Source: Oscillospiraceae bacterium
GTDB lineage: Bacteria; Bacillota; Clostridia; Oscillospirales; Oscillospiraceae
DNA length: 64,000 bases
Direction: 5' to 3'
Assembly: GCA_017465625.1 (NCBI GenBank)
Contig: JAFTVV010000037.1
Coordinates: forward strand, 62,001 to 126,000
Below, piece after piece: positions 1 to 8,912 of this stretch (positions within the stretch are counted from its first letter, which is position 1; every line of letters starts with the position of its first letter). The notes beneath the pieces were generated by a model, which worked only from the letters and a program-made list of their open reading frames with translations, ran no database searches and had not been told where the DNA came from. Position numbers and translations under genes: made by a program.

Positions 1-1429
1 GGCCTGCAGTCAGCTCCACAGCAGCGGTAGTCAGCCAGCGGTTTGCACGGGAAGGATCGGTACCGTTGATACCGGCCTTGTAATAGTTTACATCATCCAC
101 AGAAACGATCATATAGTAATCGTTACCGGTGTAGCCGCGGAAACTGTTGTTGATGGTATAAGTACCGGCTGTTTCCACGTCGATATAGTAGGTGACCATG
201 GGCTGGTTCTTGTTCAGCTTTGCGCCACCGGAGAGCTCGTTAAAGGTCTGCTTGGTGGCACCGGGCTGTGCGCCGCCCACACCAAGGTTCTTTTCGTTGG
301 TGTCGATATCGGGATAACGCCACACATAACCGTCCCGCTCTGCTTCAAGAACATTGCCTGCGTGGGAGGGGCTGTACTGATATTTAGCCAGCTTCAAGCC
401 ACCGGTAATGGTCAGGCCCTTCATATGATTCCATTTTGCGTCGTTCGCGTCTGCTGCGGCCTGATCCTTGGGCATAACGGTGGTCAGGGTCAGGGTGTGG
501 ATGCCCTTGGTTAAATAAGTGGAAACATCTGCTTCACCGCTGTTCCAGGTAAAACGCTTGACTTCGGCAGTTTCACTGTCATCCACAAACATCGCCAATG
601 CAAATTGGCCGTTACCATGCTCACCGGGACCGTTTACATTGTAGGTCATACGGTAGTAACCGTCAGCAGGAGCCTCCACAGTAATAGCGGTGTGGGCAAT
701 ATCCTTCAGATCCGCGCGGGTTACATTCTCTGCGTGGATGCCTCTGTCGTTAATGGGGGCAAATACGGTGTCTTCCAGTCGATCCGCTGCGGCGACACCG
801 GCCTTGGCATAGTAACCGACATTGGCAGGCAAAGTGACCTGCTGGGGGGCGATGGGGGTAACTGCCTGTGCACCGGTGATCTCAATGTAGTCGGTATTGG
901 CCCAGTTTCTGGGCTGGTCACCGGTAAAGGGGGTCATATAGATCACGTTGCGGCCTTTTACAAGCTGCACATCGACCTTTTCGCTTGCCATATAAGTAGC
1001 GGTATTGGCGGCAATGGGGGCATAAGGTACCTTATATGTCTCAGCGGGCTTACCGTGCACCGGATTGACCAACAGTGCGGCATAAGGTGTGCAGGCTTCG
1101 TTCATTTTCACGGTAGCCGCGACAGAAACCTGGTAAGTACCGGCCTCGGGAGCGTCTACGTAGTAAACAACGTAAACCCATTTATTTCTCAAAAAATAAT
1201 CGCTGGAGATCTCGTTCCAGGTGAAGAAGTCACCGTTGGCATTGCCGAGACCTGCACCGCCGGAGAAGGCGGCATCGGTTGCTTTTGCATACTTGTTCCA
1301 GGTTGCATCTTCCGCTTCAATACGGACGGTCTGCTGTGTGGTTTCCTCTGCCATGATGCCAATTGCGGGGATACAGGCTAGAAGCATACACAGACACAGC
1401 ACCATAGAGAGTACTTTTCTGAGCTTCAT
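1..1429 (-). CDS. Secreted CBM-like carbohydrate-binding protein (partial, C-terminus outside window)
   Basis: About 476 residues are visible, and the frame is open to the window edge. The start at 1429 follows an AAAGGAGGAAAC ribosome binding site. The N-terminus is a signal peptide with a hydrophobic stretch (VLCLCMLLA) and a likely cleavage near IMAEE. The mature protein begins with VRIEAEDAT, the opening seen in CBM6/CBM35-type jelly rolls, and a second EAERDGYVW opening about 300 residues later suggests tandem modules. It is probably exported and binds glycans. The catalytic part, if any, lies outside the window. It has its own promoter and shares an operator with the GH42 operon at 3.6-5.7 kb, which points to a common carbohydrate response. 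The family assignment is by pattern only. Confidence 0.7.
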   Translation of the reverse strand, partial: MKLRKVLSMVLCLCMLLACIPAIGIMAEETTQQTVRIEAEDATWNKYAKATDAAFSGGAGLGNANGDFFTWNEISSDYFLRNKWVYVVYYVDAPEAGTYQVSVAATVKMNEACTPYAALLVNPVHGKPAETYKVPYAPIAANTATYMASEKVDVQLVKGRNVIYMTPFTGDQPRNWANTDYIEITGAQAVTPIAPQQVTLPANVGYYAKAGVAAADRLEDTVFAPINDRGIHAENVTRADLKDIAHTAITVEAPADGYYRMTYNVNGPGEHGNGQFALAMFVDDSETAEVKRFTWNSGEADVSTYLTKGIHTLTLTTVMPKDQAAADANDAKWNHMKGLTITGGLKLAKYQYSPSHAGNVLEAERDGYVWRYPDIDTNEKNLGVGGAQPGATKQTFNELSGGAKLNKNQPMVTYYIDVETAGTYTINNSFRGYTGNDYYMIVSVDDVNYYKAGINGTDPSRANRWLTTAAVELTAG

Positions 1430-1516
1430 TTTGTTTCCTCCTTTTTATTTGCACAAAAACCGGTTTGTATGATGCACTTGTGAATTTGCACCAATTTTTG
1501 CACTATTTCATTACAT

Positions 1517-1580
1517 ATTATAGGCGATATGCCTTAATAAATGCAATTTCAGAAATCCACCAATGACTAACATAAATCGC
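1517..1580 (-). promoter_or_regulatory. Promoter and putative activator site of the CBM-like gene
   Basis: Reading on the minus strand, -10 TATAAT is at 1522-1517 and -35 TTGCAT at 1546-1541, with an 18-bp spacer. A 28-bp element at 1580-1553 lies 6 bp upstream of the -35. It contains GATTTATG and GATTTCTG as direct repeats about 21 bp apart. The same element, at the same distance from the -10, precedes the GH42 gene (5733-5760). Two half-sites two helical turns apart next to the -35 resemble AraC-family activator sites. Confidence 0.6.
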
Positions 1581-1599
1581 TCAATTATGATCATTTTAT

Positions 1600-1640
1600 A
1601 AAAAAGCAGTTCTGAAAGAACGGTGTCCTTCAGAACTGCT
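1600..1640 (-). terminator. Rho-independent terminator of the GH42/G1PDH/HAD operon
   Basis: A perfect 12-bp stem (AGCAGTTCTGAA, 1605-1616, with 1629-1640) has a 12-nt loop and is followed on the minus strand by a T-run. It lies just after the HAD stop codon and separates that operon from the next promoter. Confidence 0.8.
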
Positions 1641-1644
1641 ATTT

Positions 1645-2367
1645 TTACAGCATAAATGCAATTTGTTTTGGGAATTCCCGGTAGTCATCAATGCACAAAA
1701 AAGGAATGTCGGACAGGTATACCGATTCATCGTTGCCGCCGGTGCCGTAATCGTCGCCTACAAACAGCACCTCGTCGTGCTGCAGGCCGTTTTCCCGGCA
1801 GTACAGATCCAGTGCGTAATATTTATTATAGGGCTTCGGTGCCATATCGAAGGAGGACGAGCCGCCTACAAACACGCAGTAGTCTGCAAAAGCCGCGGTT
1901 ACCTCGTTGTAGATTTTGCGCCGCTTGCTCCGATCCGGGTCGAAGGCCAGCTTGTCTGCCTGCTGTGCCTTTGTGCCCAGCACGGGGAAGGTGATACAGC
2001 CGGAGGGATGGTACTCCACATTGTCGCCGCTATATTGGGTAAAGCCGTATTTTTCACGAAAGCCGGTTACAATGGCTTCCGTCTTTTCCCGGTCGCATGG
2101 AAAGCTGTCGTCCCGAATGATCTCCAAATCCTGCTTTTCCGGATTGTATTTGGCGTACTGCAGGCCGTAGTTGCCAATAATGTCAATGGGGAAGTGCTCC
2201 AGCTGGTTGAAAATGCGGTACACCTGACCTGCCCCTACCATCAAAAGCTTATATTTTTGGCTGAGGGCAATCAGCGTTTGCTTACATTCCGGGGTCATCG
2301 GCTGCTTGTGCTGTGTCAGCGTGCCATCCAGATCCATGGCGATGACTTTGATTTTATCAGGATTCAT
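1645..2367 (-). CDS. HAD-superfamily IIB phosphatase (phosphomannomutase-like)
   Basis: A 240-residue HAD hydrolase. Motif I is AMDLDGT (Asp12 as nucleophile, Asp14 as acid/base) and motif IV is FVGDDYGTGG near the C-terminus. The middle holds a IIB-type cap, and IIGNYGLQY resembles eukaryotic-type phosphomannomutases and sugar phosphatases. I chose the ATG at 2367 because GGAGG (2376-2380) lies 8 nt upstream. The longer frame from 2382 would start inside the preceding gene and lacks a site. The start overlaps the end of the dehydrogenase gene by 11 bp, so translation is probably coupled. A reasonable guess is dephosphorylation of a glycerol or sugar phosphate made by the operon, but the substrate cannot be read from sequence. 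Confidence 0.75.
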   Translation of the reverse strand: MNPDKIKVIAMDLDGTLTQHKQPMTPECKQTLIALSQKYKLLMVGAGQVYRIFNQLEHFPIDIIGNYGLQYAKYNPEKQDLEIIRDDSFPCDREKTEAIVTGFREKYGFTQYSGDNVEYHPSGCITFPVLGTKAQQADKLAFDPDRSKRRKIYNEVTAAFADYCVFVGGSSSFDMAPKPYNKYYALDLYCRENGLQHDEVLFVGDDYGTGGNDESVYLSDIPFLCIDDYREFPKQIAFML

Positions 2368-3628
2368 ATGCCTGTCCTCCAAACAAATCGTAATACAGCC
2401 ACAATACGGTGTAGCGGTCTTTCAGCTCCTTGGCGTAGGAAACGGCATCGCGAAGCTTATCGGCAGAATACAGGCTGTAAAATGCATCCATATTCAGATT
2501 TACCGCCGCAAGCATTTTTTGGATATCCTCTGCCTTGGGCATATCTGCCAGCACCCGGCAGATCTCGGACTTCTTTGCCTGATAAACAGACAGCATATCT
2601 TTCTCATACAGACCGATTTTATCCTGCAAAGCAATGCAGCCTTCGGCAACAGGACCGTAGATTTCGTGGATTTGCGACACGTACTTTGCCCTGGGGAGTC
2701 GGTACTGCGCATCCGGCCAAGGCTCGGACAGCAGCTTTTCCCGAATCTGCGCAGTTACAACGGTGGAATAGGCCACATCAATACCGTGGGGGAAGTAGGC
2801 TTCACCGTTTACAATGCCTGTAATCTCAAAGAAATGGGAGAGGTGATGCTCACTGCCGGAGGCAGGGCGGGAAGAACCGGCAAAGCTCATAGCGATGCCC
2901 ACGATTACCAGTGCCTCCATCAGAACCCGGACACTTTCCTCTTCCCGTTTCAGCAGACCGTCGGCAAGCTTTAAAGTTTTTTGCACCATCTCCATAGTCA
3001 GGTCATAGATATACGGACAAAAATACTCGTCGTTGACGATTTGGCTCAGCCGCCAGTCGTTTAAAGCGGAGTATTTGCCTACAATGTCACCGTAGCCGGC
3101 CTGAATCATCTCCATGGGCGCATTTTTCAAAACATCCGTGTCTGCAATAATGGCCGCAGGCACACCGGCAGATACCGTGACCTTCATACCGCCCAGGATC
3201 ATTGCCGCACCGGTGGAGGCATAGCCGTCCATAGAAGGTGCGGTTGCCACAATGTAATAGGGAATACCGGTGGTATGGGAGACATATTTGCAAAGATCCT
3301 GAATTACACCGGAGCCGATGCCGATGATCAGCTCAGTGCCTTCTGTTTTCTGCATTACCTGTTCGATGGCTTCTTCGTTGGGGATCAGCACCGTTTCACC
3401 GGGAAAAACCACGTTGGAAAGCTTCTTTCCGTTCAGGGCCGCCACCGTCTGTTTGCCGGCGGCAGCGTATGTGTTTTCATCTGCGACCAAAAGGATGTTG
3501 TCGTATTCCTTTGAAAGATCGCCAATACCGGCAATGGCATTTTTTCCAATGGCAACATACCGGATATCACACCGGTGATGCTTGCCGCAGGCGCATTGTA
3601 CGCCATATAATAATGTATTGATATTCAT
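2357..3628 (-). CDS. sn-Glycerol-1-phosphate dehydrogenase-like protein (AraM/EgsA family)
   Basis: A 423-residue member of the iron-alcohol/glycerol-dehydrogenase fold. It has the nucleotide-binding GIGSGVIQDLCKY segment, the ATAPSMDGYAS motif typical of AraM-type enzymes, and a metal-ligand segment GSEHHLSHFFE. In this family the enzyme reduces dihydroxyacetone phosphate to sn-glycerol-1-phosphate with NAD(P)H. The start at 3628 follows GAGAGG. The longer frame (from 3664) would begin inside the upstream GH42 gene. It sits 10 bp after the beta-galactosidase stop and overlaps the HAD gene. The N-terminus contains a Cys/His-rich GVQCACGKHHRC segment, which may bind a metal. Product stereochemistry is inferred from family, not shown by the sequence. 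Confidence 0.8.
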   Translation of the reverse strand: MNINTLLYGVQCACGKHHRCDIRYVAIGKNAIAGIGDLSKEYDNILLVADENTYAAAGKQTVAALNGKKLSNVVFPGETVLIPNEEAIEQVMQKTEGTELIIGIGSGVIQDLCKYVSHTTGIPYYIVATAPSMDGYASTGAAMILGGMKVTVSAGVPAAIIADTDVLKNAPMEMIQAGYGDIVGKYSALNDWRLSQIVNDEYFCPYIYDLTMEMVQKTLKLADGLLKREEESVRVLMEALVIVGIAMSFAGSSRPASGSEHHLSHFFEITGIVNGEAYFPHGIDVAYSTVVTAQIREKLLSEPWPDAQYRLPRAKYVSQIHEIYGPVAEGCIALQDKIGLYEKDMLSVYQAKKSEICRVLADMPKAEDIQKMLAAVNLNMDAFYSLYSADKLRDAVSYAKELKDRYTVLWLYYDLFGGQAYES

Positions 3629-3638
3629 AGAAAACCTC

Positions 3639-5651
3639 TCAATCATTGGGGTAAAGCACAGCAATATCCAGCCCGTTCAAGGAAATGCTGCCGCTGTACT
3701 GCTCACCGGTTTCCATATTGCGGTAACAGCCGGGAACACTTGCTGTAATATCGTAGTCGTTATAGTTTTGCACAAACAGATATGGTGCTCTGGAGGTGAC
3801 GGTCACACCCTCCGGCAGATCGTATGTCTGAATTTGGAGCTTTTCCAGAATCTGGGCATACAGCTTGTCGGATAATGCACCGGTATCCCGACAGCCGATA
3901 TAGTAGGCAGTTCCTTTTTTGTAGCTGTTTTTCAGCAGGGCAGGCAGACCTGCATAAAAGTCCTCTTTGTATGCGCCCAAAACTTCTGCAGTGGTGGGGG
4001 TGATCAATTCACAGTAATCCACCACATCATAGGTGTTATTATCCCACAGCACGGCGTTTTTGTCTGTTTCATACAGACTGTCAATCTCATCAGCGATCAG
4101 ACCGAATACGTCTTTAAGCTGATTGCCGGGGAAGCCGCCGAGGTAGCACAAATCGGTATCATTTACATAGCCGGTGGCGTAGGTCGCCACGGCTGTACCG
4201 CCCTGTGCAACATAACGCTCAATCCGATCAATCTGCTCTAGCGGCATACTGTAGAGCATCGGCATAACCACCAGATCATAACCGGTCAAATCCGCACCGG
4301 TGCTGATCACGTCCACGTCTACGCCCCGTTTCCAAAAGCTCTTGTAGTGCTGCAGGCAGGTCTGCATATATTTTTTGTCGGCATTGATAAAGCCGGAAGT
4401 GTTTGATAGTGCCCAGCAGTTTTTGTGATCAAAGATCACCGCAACCCTGGCGTTGGTTTTCGTGCCGCAGATTGCATCCAGCTTTTCCAGGCTGATGCCA
4501 ACCTGCTTTACATCCTCAAACACGCGACCGGCAGCCTTGCCGTTGTGGTCAATCACTGCACCGTGGAACTTTTCCGAGCCGCCACGACCCTTGCGCCACT
4601 GGAAATACTGCACGCTGTCGCTGCCGTGGGCAACTGCCTGCAGGGATGCCAGACGGTGCATACCGGGACGTTTCAGCTTGCTCACTGCCTGCCAGTTGGT
4701 GTTGCTGGGGGTGGATTCCATCAAAAGGAAGGGCTTGTGCTTCAGACTGCGGAAATAATTGTGGCAAAATGCGGTTTCTACCGCACAGCGGATCTGGTCC
4801 TGCTCATGCCAGGAGGGGTAGGAGTCCCAGGACACCACATCCACATATTTCGCAAGAGCATCGTAATCCACATTTTGGGGAATCCACATCAGATTGGTGG
4901 TAACGGGAATGTGGGGGTTGACGGATTTGACGGCATCAATCTCCATCCTCATAAAATCCGTGGTTTGATATGTAACAAAATTCCGCCAATCCAAATACAG
5001 TCCGGTCATAATGATATCCGGCTCACCGTGCTCCATAGGAGAATGAATCTGCGCCCAGTCGGTGACAGTGTGGCTCCAAAAGCTGCTCCACCAGGCGTGG
5101 TTGAGCTTGTCCAGATCGTTATTATACTTCTTTTTCAGAAACTGGCGGAAGGCATCTTGACAAAGCTCGCAGTGGCATTCTCCGCCAAATTCGTTGGAAA
5201 TGTGCCACAAAATCACATTGGGGTTATGGCCGTACCGTTCTGCCAGGGCTTTGTCGATGGCAACGGTCTTCTGCCGATAAATGGGGGAGGTGTAGCAGTG
5301 GTTGTGCCGGGTGTTGTATTGCTCCCGAATACCGGATTTGTTCACACGACGCACTTGCTCGTATTTTTCTGCCATCCAACGGGGACGGGCGGCACTGGGG
5401 GTAGCCAAAATGGTTTTAACGCCCTTTTTTGCCAAATTTTCAATAAAGCGGTCAAGCTGTTCAAAGTGGTATTCTCCTTCCACAGGCTCTAACATTGCCC
5501 AGGAGAAAATGCCCACAGACATACAGTTGCAGTGTGCCTGCGCCATCATTTCGGGATCTTGCTCCAAAACCTCGGGGTAAGCAAGCCACTGGTCGGGATT
5601 ATAGTCTGCACCGTGTAAAAAATGGGGATGCAAGGCAGCATATTCTTTCAT
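3639..5651 (-). CDS. GH42 beta-galactosidase
   Basis: A 670-residue glycoside hydrolase family 42 enzyme with no signal peptide, so it is cytoplasmic. It opens with LHGADYNPDQW, the usual GH42 beginning. The acid/base is Glu154 in HISNEFGG, and the nucleophile is Glu312 in FLLMESTPSNTNW. Cys159, Cys161 and Cys164 (CHCELC) plus Cys119 match the zinc site of the family. A glutamine-amidotransferase-like trimerisation domain follows (about 400-600), then a small beta domain. AAGGAG lies 7 nt before the ATG. It is the first gene of a three-gene minus operon with a glycerol-phosphate dehydrogenase and a phosphatase, so the natural substrate may be a galactoside smaller or less usual than lactose. 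Residues 120-125 (YTSPIY) are also typical. Confidence 0.93.
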   Translation of the reverse strand: MKEYAALHPHFLHGADYNPDQWLAYPEVLEQDPEMMAQAHCNCMSVGIFSWAMLEPVEGEYHFEQLDRFIENLAKKGVKTILATPSAARPRWMAEKYEQVRRVNKSGIREQYNTRHNHCYTSPIYRQKTVAIDKALAERYGHNPNVILWHISNEFGGECHCELCQDAFRQFLKKKYNNDLDKLNHAWWSSFWSHTVTDWAQIHSPMEHGEPDIIMTGLYLDWRNFVTYQTTDFMRMEIDAVKSVNPHIPVTTNLMWIPQNVDYDALAKYVDVVSWDSYPSWHEQDQIRCAVETAFCHNYFRSLKHKPFLLMESTPSNTNWQAVSKLKRPGMHRLASLQAVAHGSDSVQYFQWRKGRGGSEKFHGAVIDHNGKAAGRVFEDVKQVGISLEKLDAICGTKTNARVAVIFDHKNCWALSNTSGFINADKKYMQTCLQHYKSFWKRGVDVDVISTGADLTGYDLVVMPMLYSMPLEQIDRIERYVAQGGTAVATYATGYVNDTDLCYLGGFPGNQLKDVFGLIADEIDSLYETDKNAVLWDNNTYDVVDYCELITPTTAEVLGAYKEDFYAGLPALLKNSYKKGTAYYIGCRDTGALSDKLYAQILEKLQIQTYDLPEGVTVTSRAPYLFVQNYNDYDITASVPGCYRNMETGEQYSGSISLNGLDIAVLYPND

Positions 5652-5696
5652 ATAAAAACTCCTTCACTACACCAATCTGTGGTACATTCTAAAACC

Positions 5697-5760
5697 ATTA
5701 TATCACCGGATGCAACAATATTACAGCATCAAAAATCCACCAAAAAATAACATAAATCCC
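5697..5760 (-). promoter_or_regulatory. GH42 operon promoter with the shared direct-repeat operator
   Basis: On the minus strand, -10 TATAAT is at 5702-5697 and a poor -35 (CTGTAA, 5726-5721) follows an 18-bp spacer. The 28-bp element at 5760-5733 matches the one at 1553-1580 in about 23 positions and lies the same 6 bp from the -35. GGATTT is repeated at a 21-bp interval, again followed by TG after one base. The weak -35 with an adjacent direct repeat suggests activation. It lies between divergent genes and could also act on the lipoprotein gene at 5858. Confidence 0.65.
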
Positions 5761-5800
5761 CCACTGATGACAACAGCATCGGCAGGAAGCGGATTCCCTC

Positions 5801-5829
5801 TTGATGTGACCGCGGTTTCGTGGTATGGT
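5801..5829 (+). promoter_or_regulatory. Possible promoter of the EEP-fold lipoprotein gene
   Basis: TTGATG (5801-5806), a 17-bp spacer and TATGGT (5824-5829) lie about 30 bp before the start codon. The -10 is weak. Confidence 0.4.
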
Positions 5830-5857
5830 ACTATTATTCTGTCAGGAGGTATCTTCA

Positions 5858-7183
5858 ATGAAAAGATTGTTGTTGGTTTTACTTACGATTTGTATGTTGG
5901 GTCTTGCCGCAGGCTGCGGGCAAACCAACGATCCCACCGATGGAGGGGAAATTTCCGCACCGGATCAATTCAGATCCGACGAGCTCGAAAAATATACCAT
6001 CGTTTATGGGGAAAATAATCCTCAATATGCCGCACTGGCCAATCAGCTGGCAGACCACATTCTGGAAAAATACGACCGATTTTTATCCGTTGCCTGCGAT
6101 ACAGATGCCCCTGCTGCAGCGTATGAAATCATCCTTGGCGATACCAATCGTTGTGAGCAGCAGGGCAGAATTATGGAATATGCAGTTACGGTGGAAGAGG
6201 GGCGGCTGCTCATCAGCGCCGGCGGCGGCTTTTCTTTGGAACAGGCTTTAAACGATCTGTGTGTAAATGTATTGAACGGACAAAGCTTTGCGCTCGAAAA
6301 AGGGGTCTATAATCAGGTCAGCTTTTTGATAAAATCCCAGCCTGTATCAGAGGGCACAACTGCCCGTGTGATGAGTGCCAATGTGCTGGCAGATGCATTT
6401 GCAGACAGTGCCTATAAGGACGCTTCTTACCGTGCAGAAATTTTTGCAGGAACGCTATTAAGCTACACCCCGGATGTGGTGGGTCTGCAGGAAACCGACG
6501 AAAACTGGAATACCGTTTTGGATGCGTATATAGAAAAAATGGAAACAATATACGGCATCTCCTACGCAAGACACCTGGCTGCTTACGAAGAGCAAGTAAA
6601 CTACACTTCTCTGTTGTACCGCAGCGATAAATTTCAGGCACAGGACAGCGGCGTAAATGTATTTAACTGGTGGAAAGATGAGGCATTTCACCACAACTAT
6701 CATATGCGCAATATTGGCTGGGCGCAGTTTTCTTCTGTCACCGATCCGGATGCTGTGTTTATTGTTGCCAACACCCACTGGTCCTACAGAACGGAACACG
6801 ATGACGGCAACACCTTCCTTGCAGGCGCAGACAAGCCCATCGCTACCAATGAGCTGCGTCAGCAGTGCAAAGATGAAACCAATGCGTTTATGACCTCCCT
6901 GAGAAACAAATACCCGGAAATGCCCATATTCCTGACAGGAGATTTTAACACATCCCTACCGTTCTTTACGGAATCCGGCTGGACACCGGCAGAATTTCAG
7001 GTGATCAGCGAGGAAGCCAAGGAAAACGGAAAATCCATTTCCCTTGTACCGGAATCGGGTCACTTTGACCACATCTTTGGTGCAGGAAGCTACATTATAA
7101 ATCTCTACGGATTTTTTTACGGTCCGAATTACCACGATTTGATGACCGATCATCCCTTTGTATATGTAGATCTGACCTTTTAA
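5858..7183 (+). CDS. Lipoprotein with endonuclease/exonuclease/phosphatase (EEP) domain
   Basis: A 441-residue protein. The signal peptide ends in a lipobox, LGLAAGC, so it is anchored to the outside of the membrane. Residues about 40-160 look like a separate N-terminal module. From about 170 to the end is the EEP fold: VMSANVLAD (Asn), VVGLQETDENW (metal Glu), NTHWSYR (His), TGDFNTS (Asp/Asn) and a terminal SGHFDHIFG (Asp-His). These are the catalytic residues of the DNase I/sphingomyelinase/inositol-phosphatase superfamily. A phosphodiester or phosphate-ester substrate is likely, but which one cannot be told. The start at 5858 is set by GGAGG. It is divergent from the GH42 operon, across a shared regulatory region. 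Confidence 0.8.
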   Translation: MKRLLLVLLTICMLGLAAGCGQTNDPTDGGEISAPDQFRSDELEKYTIVYGENNPQYAALANQLADHILEKYDRFLSVACDTDAPAAAYEIILGDTNRCEQQGRIMEYAVTVEEGRLLISAGGGFSLEQALNDLCVNVLNGQSFALEKGVYNQVSFLIKSQPVSEGTTARVMSANVLADAFADSAYKDASYRAEIFAGTLLSYTPDVVGLQETDENWNTVLDAYIEKMETIYGISYARHLAAYEEQVNYTSLLYRSDKFQAQDSGVNVFNWWKDEAFHHNYHMRNIGWAQFSSVTDPDAVFIVANTHWSYRTEHDDGNTFLAGADKPIATNELRQQCKDETNAFMTSLRNKYPEMPIFLTGDFNTSLPFFTESGWTPAEFQVISEEAKENGKSISLVPESGHFDHIFGAGSYIINLYGFFYGPNYHDLMTDHPFVYVDLTF

Positions 7184-7192
7184 GACTGGAAC

Positions 7193-7232
7193 GGGCGCGT
7201 TGCAAAAAATGCAACGCGCCCTTGTGCTTTTT
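7193..7232 (+). terminator. Rho-independent terminator of the EEP lipoprotein gene
   Basis: A perfect 11-bp stem (GGGCGCGTTGC with its complement at 7211-7221) and a 7-nt loop are followed by a T-rich tail. It lies 10 bp after the stop codon. Confidence 0.85.
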
Positions 7233-7312
7233 CTAACAAATGTAAAAAAACGCAATATTTTTCGTCGATATTTCCGTTTTAAACAGCCAAAATATTGATG
7301 GGAGGATATAAA

Positions 7313-7714
7313 ATGGGGATGAAACGAAAAAGTTGTTTATTTCTGATTTTGTTGGTGTTTTTATGTCCGCAAAAGGTTTGCGGTGTAAAAAAGCCGACTT
7401 TAATTTCGCGCATTACCGTCACCGCAGGCTACGGGGAGAACACGCTGATGCGCACCTATACTTCCGAGGAGAAGATGGAAGCGGTGCTTAGTTACCTTTA
7501 TAAATTAAAGAAAACGGGACGGGCACGGGTAGATCCGGAGCAGCTGACCGGCATACGCCATCAGGTGACCATCTGGATGAGCGACGGCAGCTTTCGCACC
7601 TATCGCATCCGGGACTGCCGATATCTGTCGGAAGGCTGTGAACCGTGGGAAACGCTGGATTACGGGCAGGCATCACTGATTATGCCCATGCTGTATCTTT
7701 TGCCTTCGGATTAA
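7313..7714 (+). CDS. Small exported protein of unknown function
   Basis: 133 residues. GGAGG lies 7 nt before the ATG at 7313, and a second ATG 6 bp later is possible. The N-terminus is basic (MGMKRKS) followed by a hydrophobic stretch (CLFLILLVFLC) and then a Cys, so it is a signal peptide or a single anchor. The rest is a small alpha/beta domain with ISRITVTAGYGEN, a helix (EEKMEAVLSYLYKL) and a strand-rich VTIWMSDGSFRTYRI. This pattern is seen in short Firmicutes exported proteins annotated as hypothetical. Its 3' end overlaps the convergent permease gene by 4 bp. I cannot name a function. Confidence 0.7.
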   Translation: MGMKRKSCLFLILLVFLCPQKVCGVKKPTLISRITVTAGYGENTLMRTYTSEEKMEAVLSYLYKLKKTGRARVDPEQLTGIRHQVTIWMSDGSFRTYRIRDCRYLSEGCEPWETLDYGQASLIMPMLYLLPSD

Positions 7715-8850
7715 AACAGCAGCGCAAACAGGGTCAGAATGACCAAAAATGCCAGATTAAACAGTGTAAACATCAAAACGTAGTAGCCGGTTTTGCCCGG
7801 GTTGCGTTTGGTGTATTCCCGAAAGGTGATCAGGCTGGCCAAAGAAGCGATCAGCGTGCCCACGCCGCCGATGTTGACACCCAAAAGAAGGTGTCGGTAA
7901 TTATCGGTGAATTGGGAAAGGAGAATGGCGGAGGGCACGTTGGAGATGACCTGGCAGGACAGCACGGAAAATATCAGGGTGCTCTTGCTCAAAAGCGCAG
8001 AAAAAAGCTGCTTCACACCGTCAATGCGTGCCATATTGCCTGCAAATACGAAGAAAAACACGAACGTAAACAGCAGGGGATAGTCCACCATTTTCAGTGC
8101 CTTTCGATCGGCAATCAGCAAGGCGATGGGGATGATGGCCAGTCCGATATAGTAGGGAATACCTCGAAATACGATGGCAATAGAAAGGGCAAACAGGCAC
8201 AGATACAGCACGGTCCGTCCCTTGGGCAGGAAGGTGGGTTCGTCCCGAATTTCCAAAGGCTCTGCCTTCACAAAAATCAGACAGCACAGGGTGATTAAGG
8301 TAATCGACACCAGAAAAGGCGGCAGCATAATCTGCATAAATTCCCCGGTGGGAATTTCAAAAAAAGAGTAAAGATACAGATTTTGGGGATTACCGAAGGG
8401 GGTCAGCATACCGCCCAGATTGGCGGCAATGTTCTGCATAATGTAGGTAAAGGCCATATATTTGCCCTTGCCGGTGGTGGTCAGCACCAGATAACCCAGG
8501 GGCAAAAAGGTGAGCAGAGCCATATCGTTGGCAATGAGCATAGAGCCGATGAAGGTGATATAAACCAGTGCCAGCACCGCAATACGGGCGTTGCGGAAGA
8601 GCTGAACGATTTTCTTTGCCAAAATATAGAAAAAGCGGATGTTTTTCAGGGCGCACACCACGGCCAGCACGCAAAACAGGCAGGTCAGGGTCTTGAAGTC
8701 AAAATACTTCAGATATTCCTTGTCCGGTGGGATGATCACCATGGTGACCAGCGCGGCAAGCAGTGCCACGAACATCATAACGTTTTTCTTAATAAGCATC
8801 ACCGCAGGCGCAAAGGGGTGTTTCCTGTGGTGGACGTGCAGAAGCTTCAT
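7711..8850 (-). CDS. Ion-transporter-superfamily permease (SLC13/ArsB/CitMHS type)
   Basis: 379 residues, almost entirely hydrophobic, with roughly ten membrane segments. Two re-entrant-type motifs mark the superfamily: IANDMALLTFLPL in the first half and LTPFGNPQNLYLYS, then SNVPSAILLSQF, in the second. These Asn-Pro/Asn-Asp turns form the substrate site in SLC13-type and ArsB-type carriers. The substrate could be a dicarboxylate, citrate, sulfate or an oxyanion, or it could be a Na+/H+ exchanger. GAGG lies 5 nt before the ATG. The gene is monocistronic and convergent with the small protein at 7313. Confidence 0.8.
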   Translation of the reverse strand: MKLLHVHHRKHPFAPAVMLIKKNVMMFVALLAALVTMVIIPPDKEYLKYFDFKTLTCLFCVLAVVCALKNIRFFYILAKKIVQLFRNARIAVLALVYITFIGSMLIANDMALLTFLPLGYLVLTTTGKGKYMAFTYIMQNIAANLGGMLTPFGNPQNLYLYSFFEIPTGEFMQIMLPPFLVSITLITLCCLIFVKAEPLEIRDEPTFLPKGRTVLYLCLFALSIAIVFRGIPYYIGLAIIPIALLIADRKALKMVDYPLLFTFVFFFVFAGNMARIDGVKQLFSALLSKSTLIFSVLSCQVISNVPSAILLSQFTDNYRHLLLGVNIGGVGTLIASLASLITFREYTKRNPGKTGYYVLMFTLFNLAFLVILTLFALLF

Positions 8851-8912
8851 ATAGATTCCTCTTTATATATAATGTGGAGCGCAGGAAAATGGCAATATCG
8901 TTCAGTTTAGGA

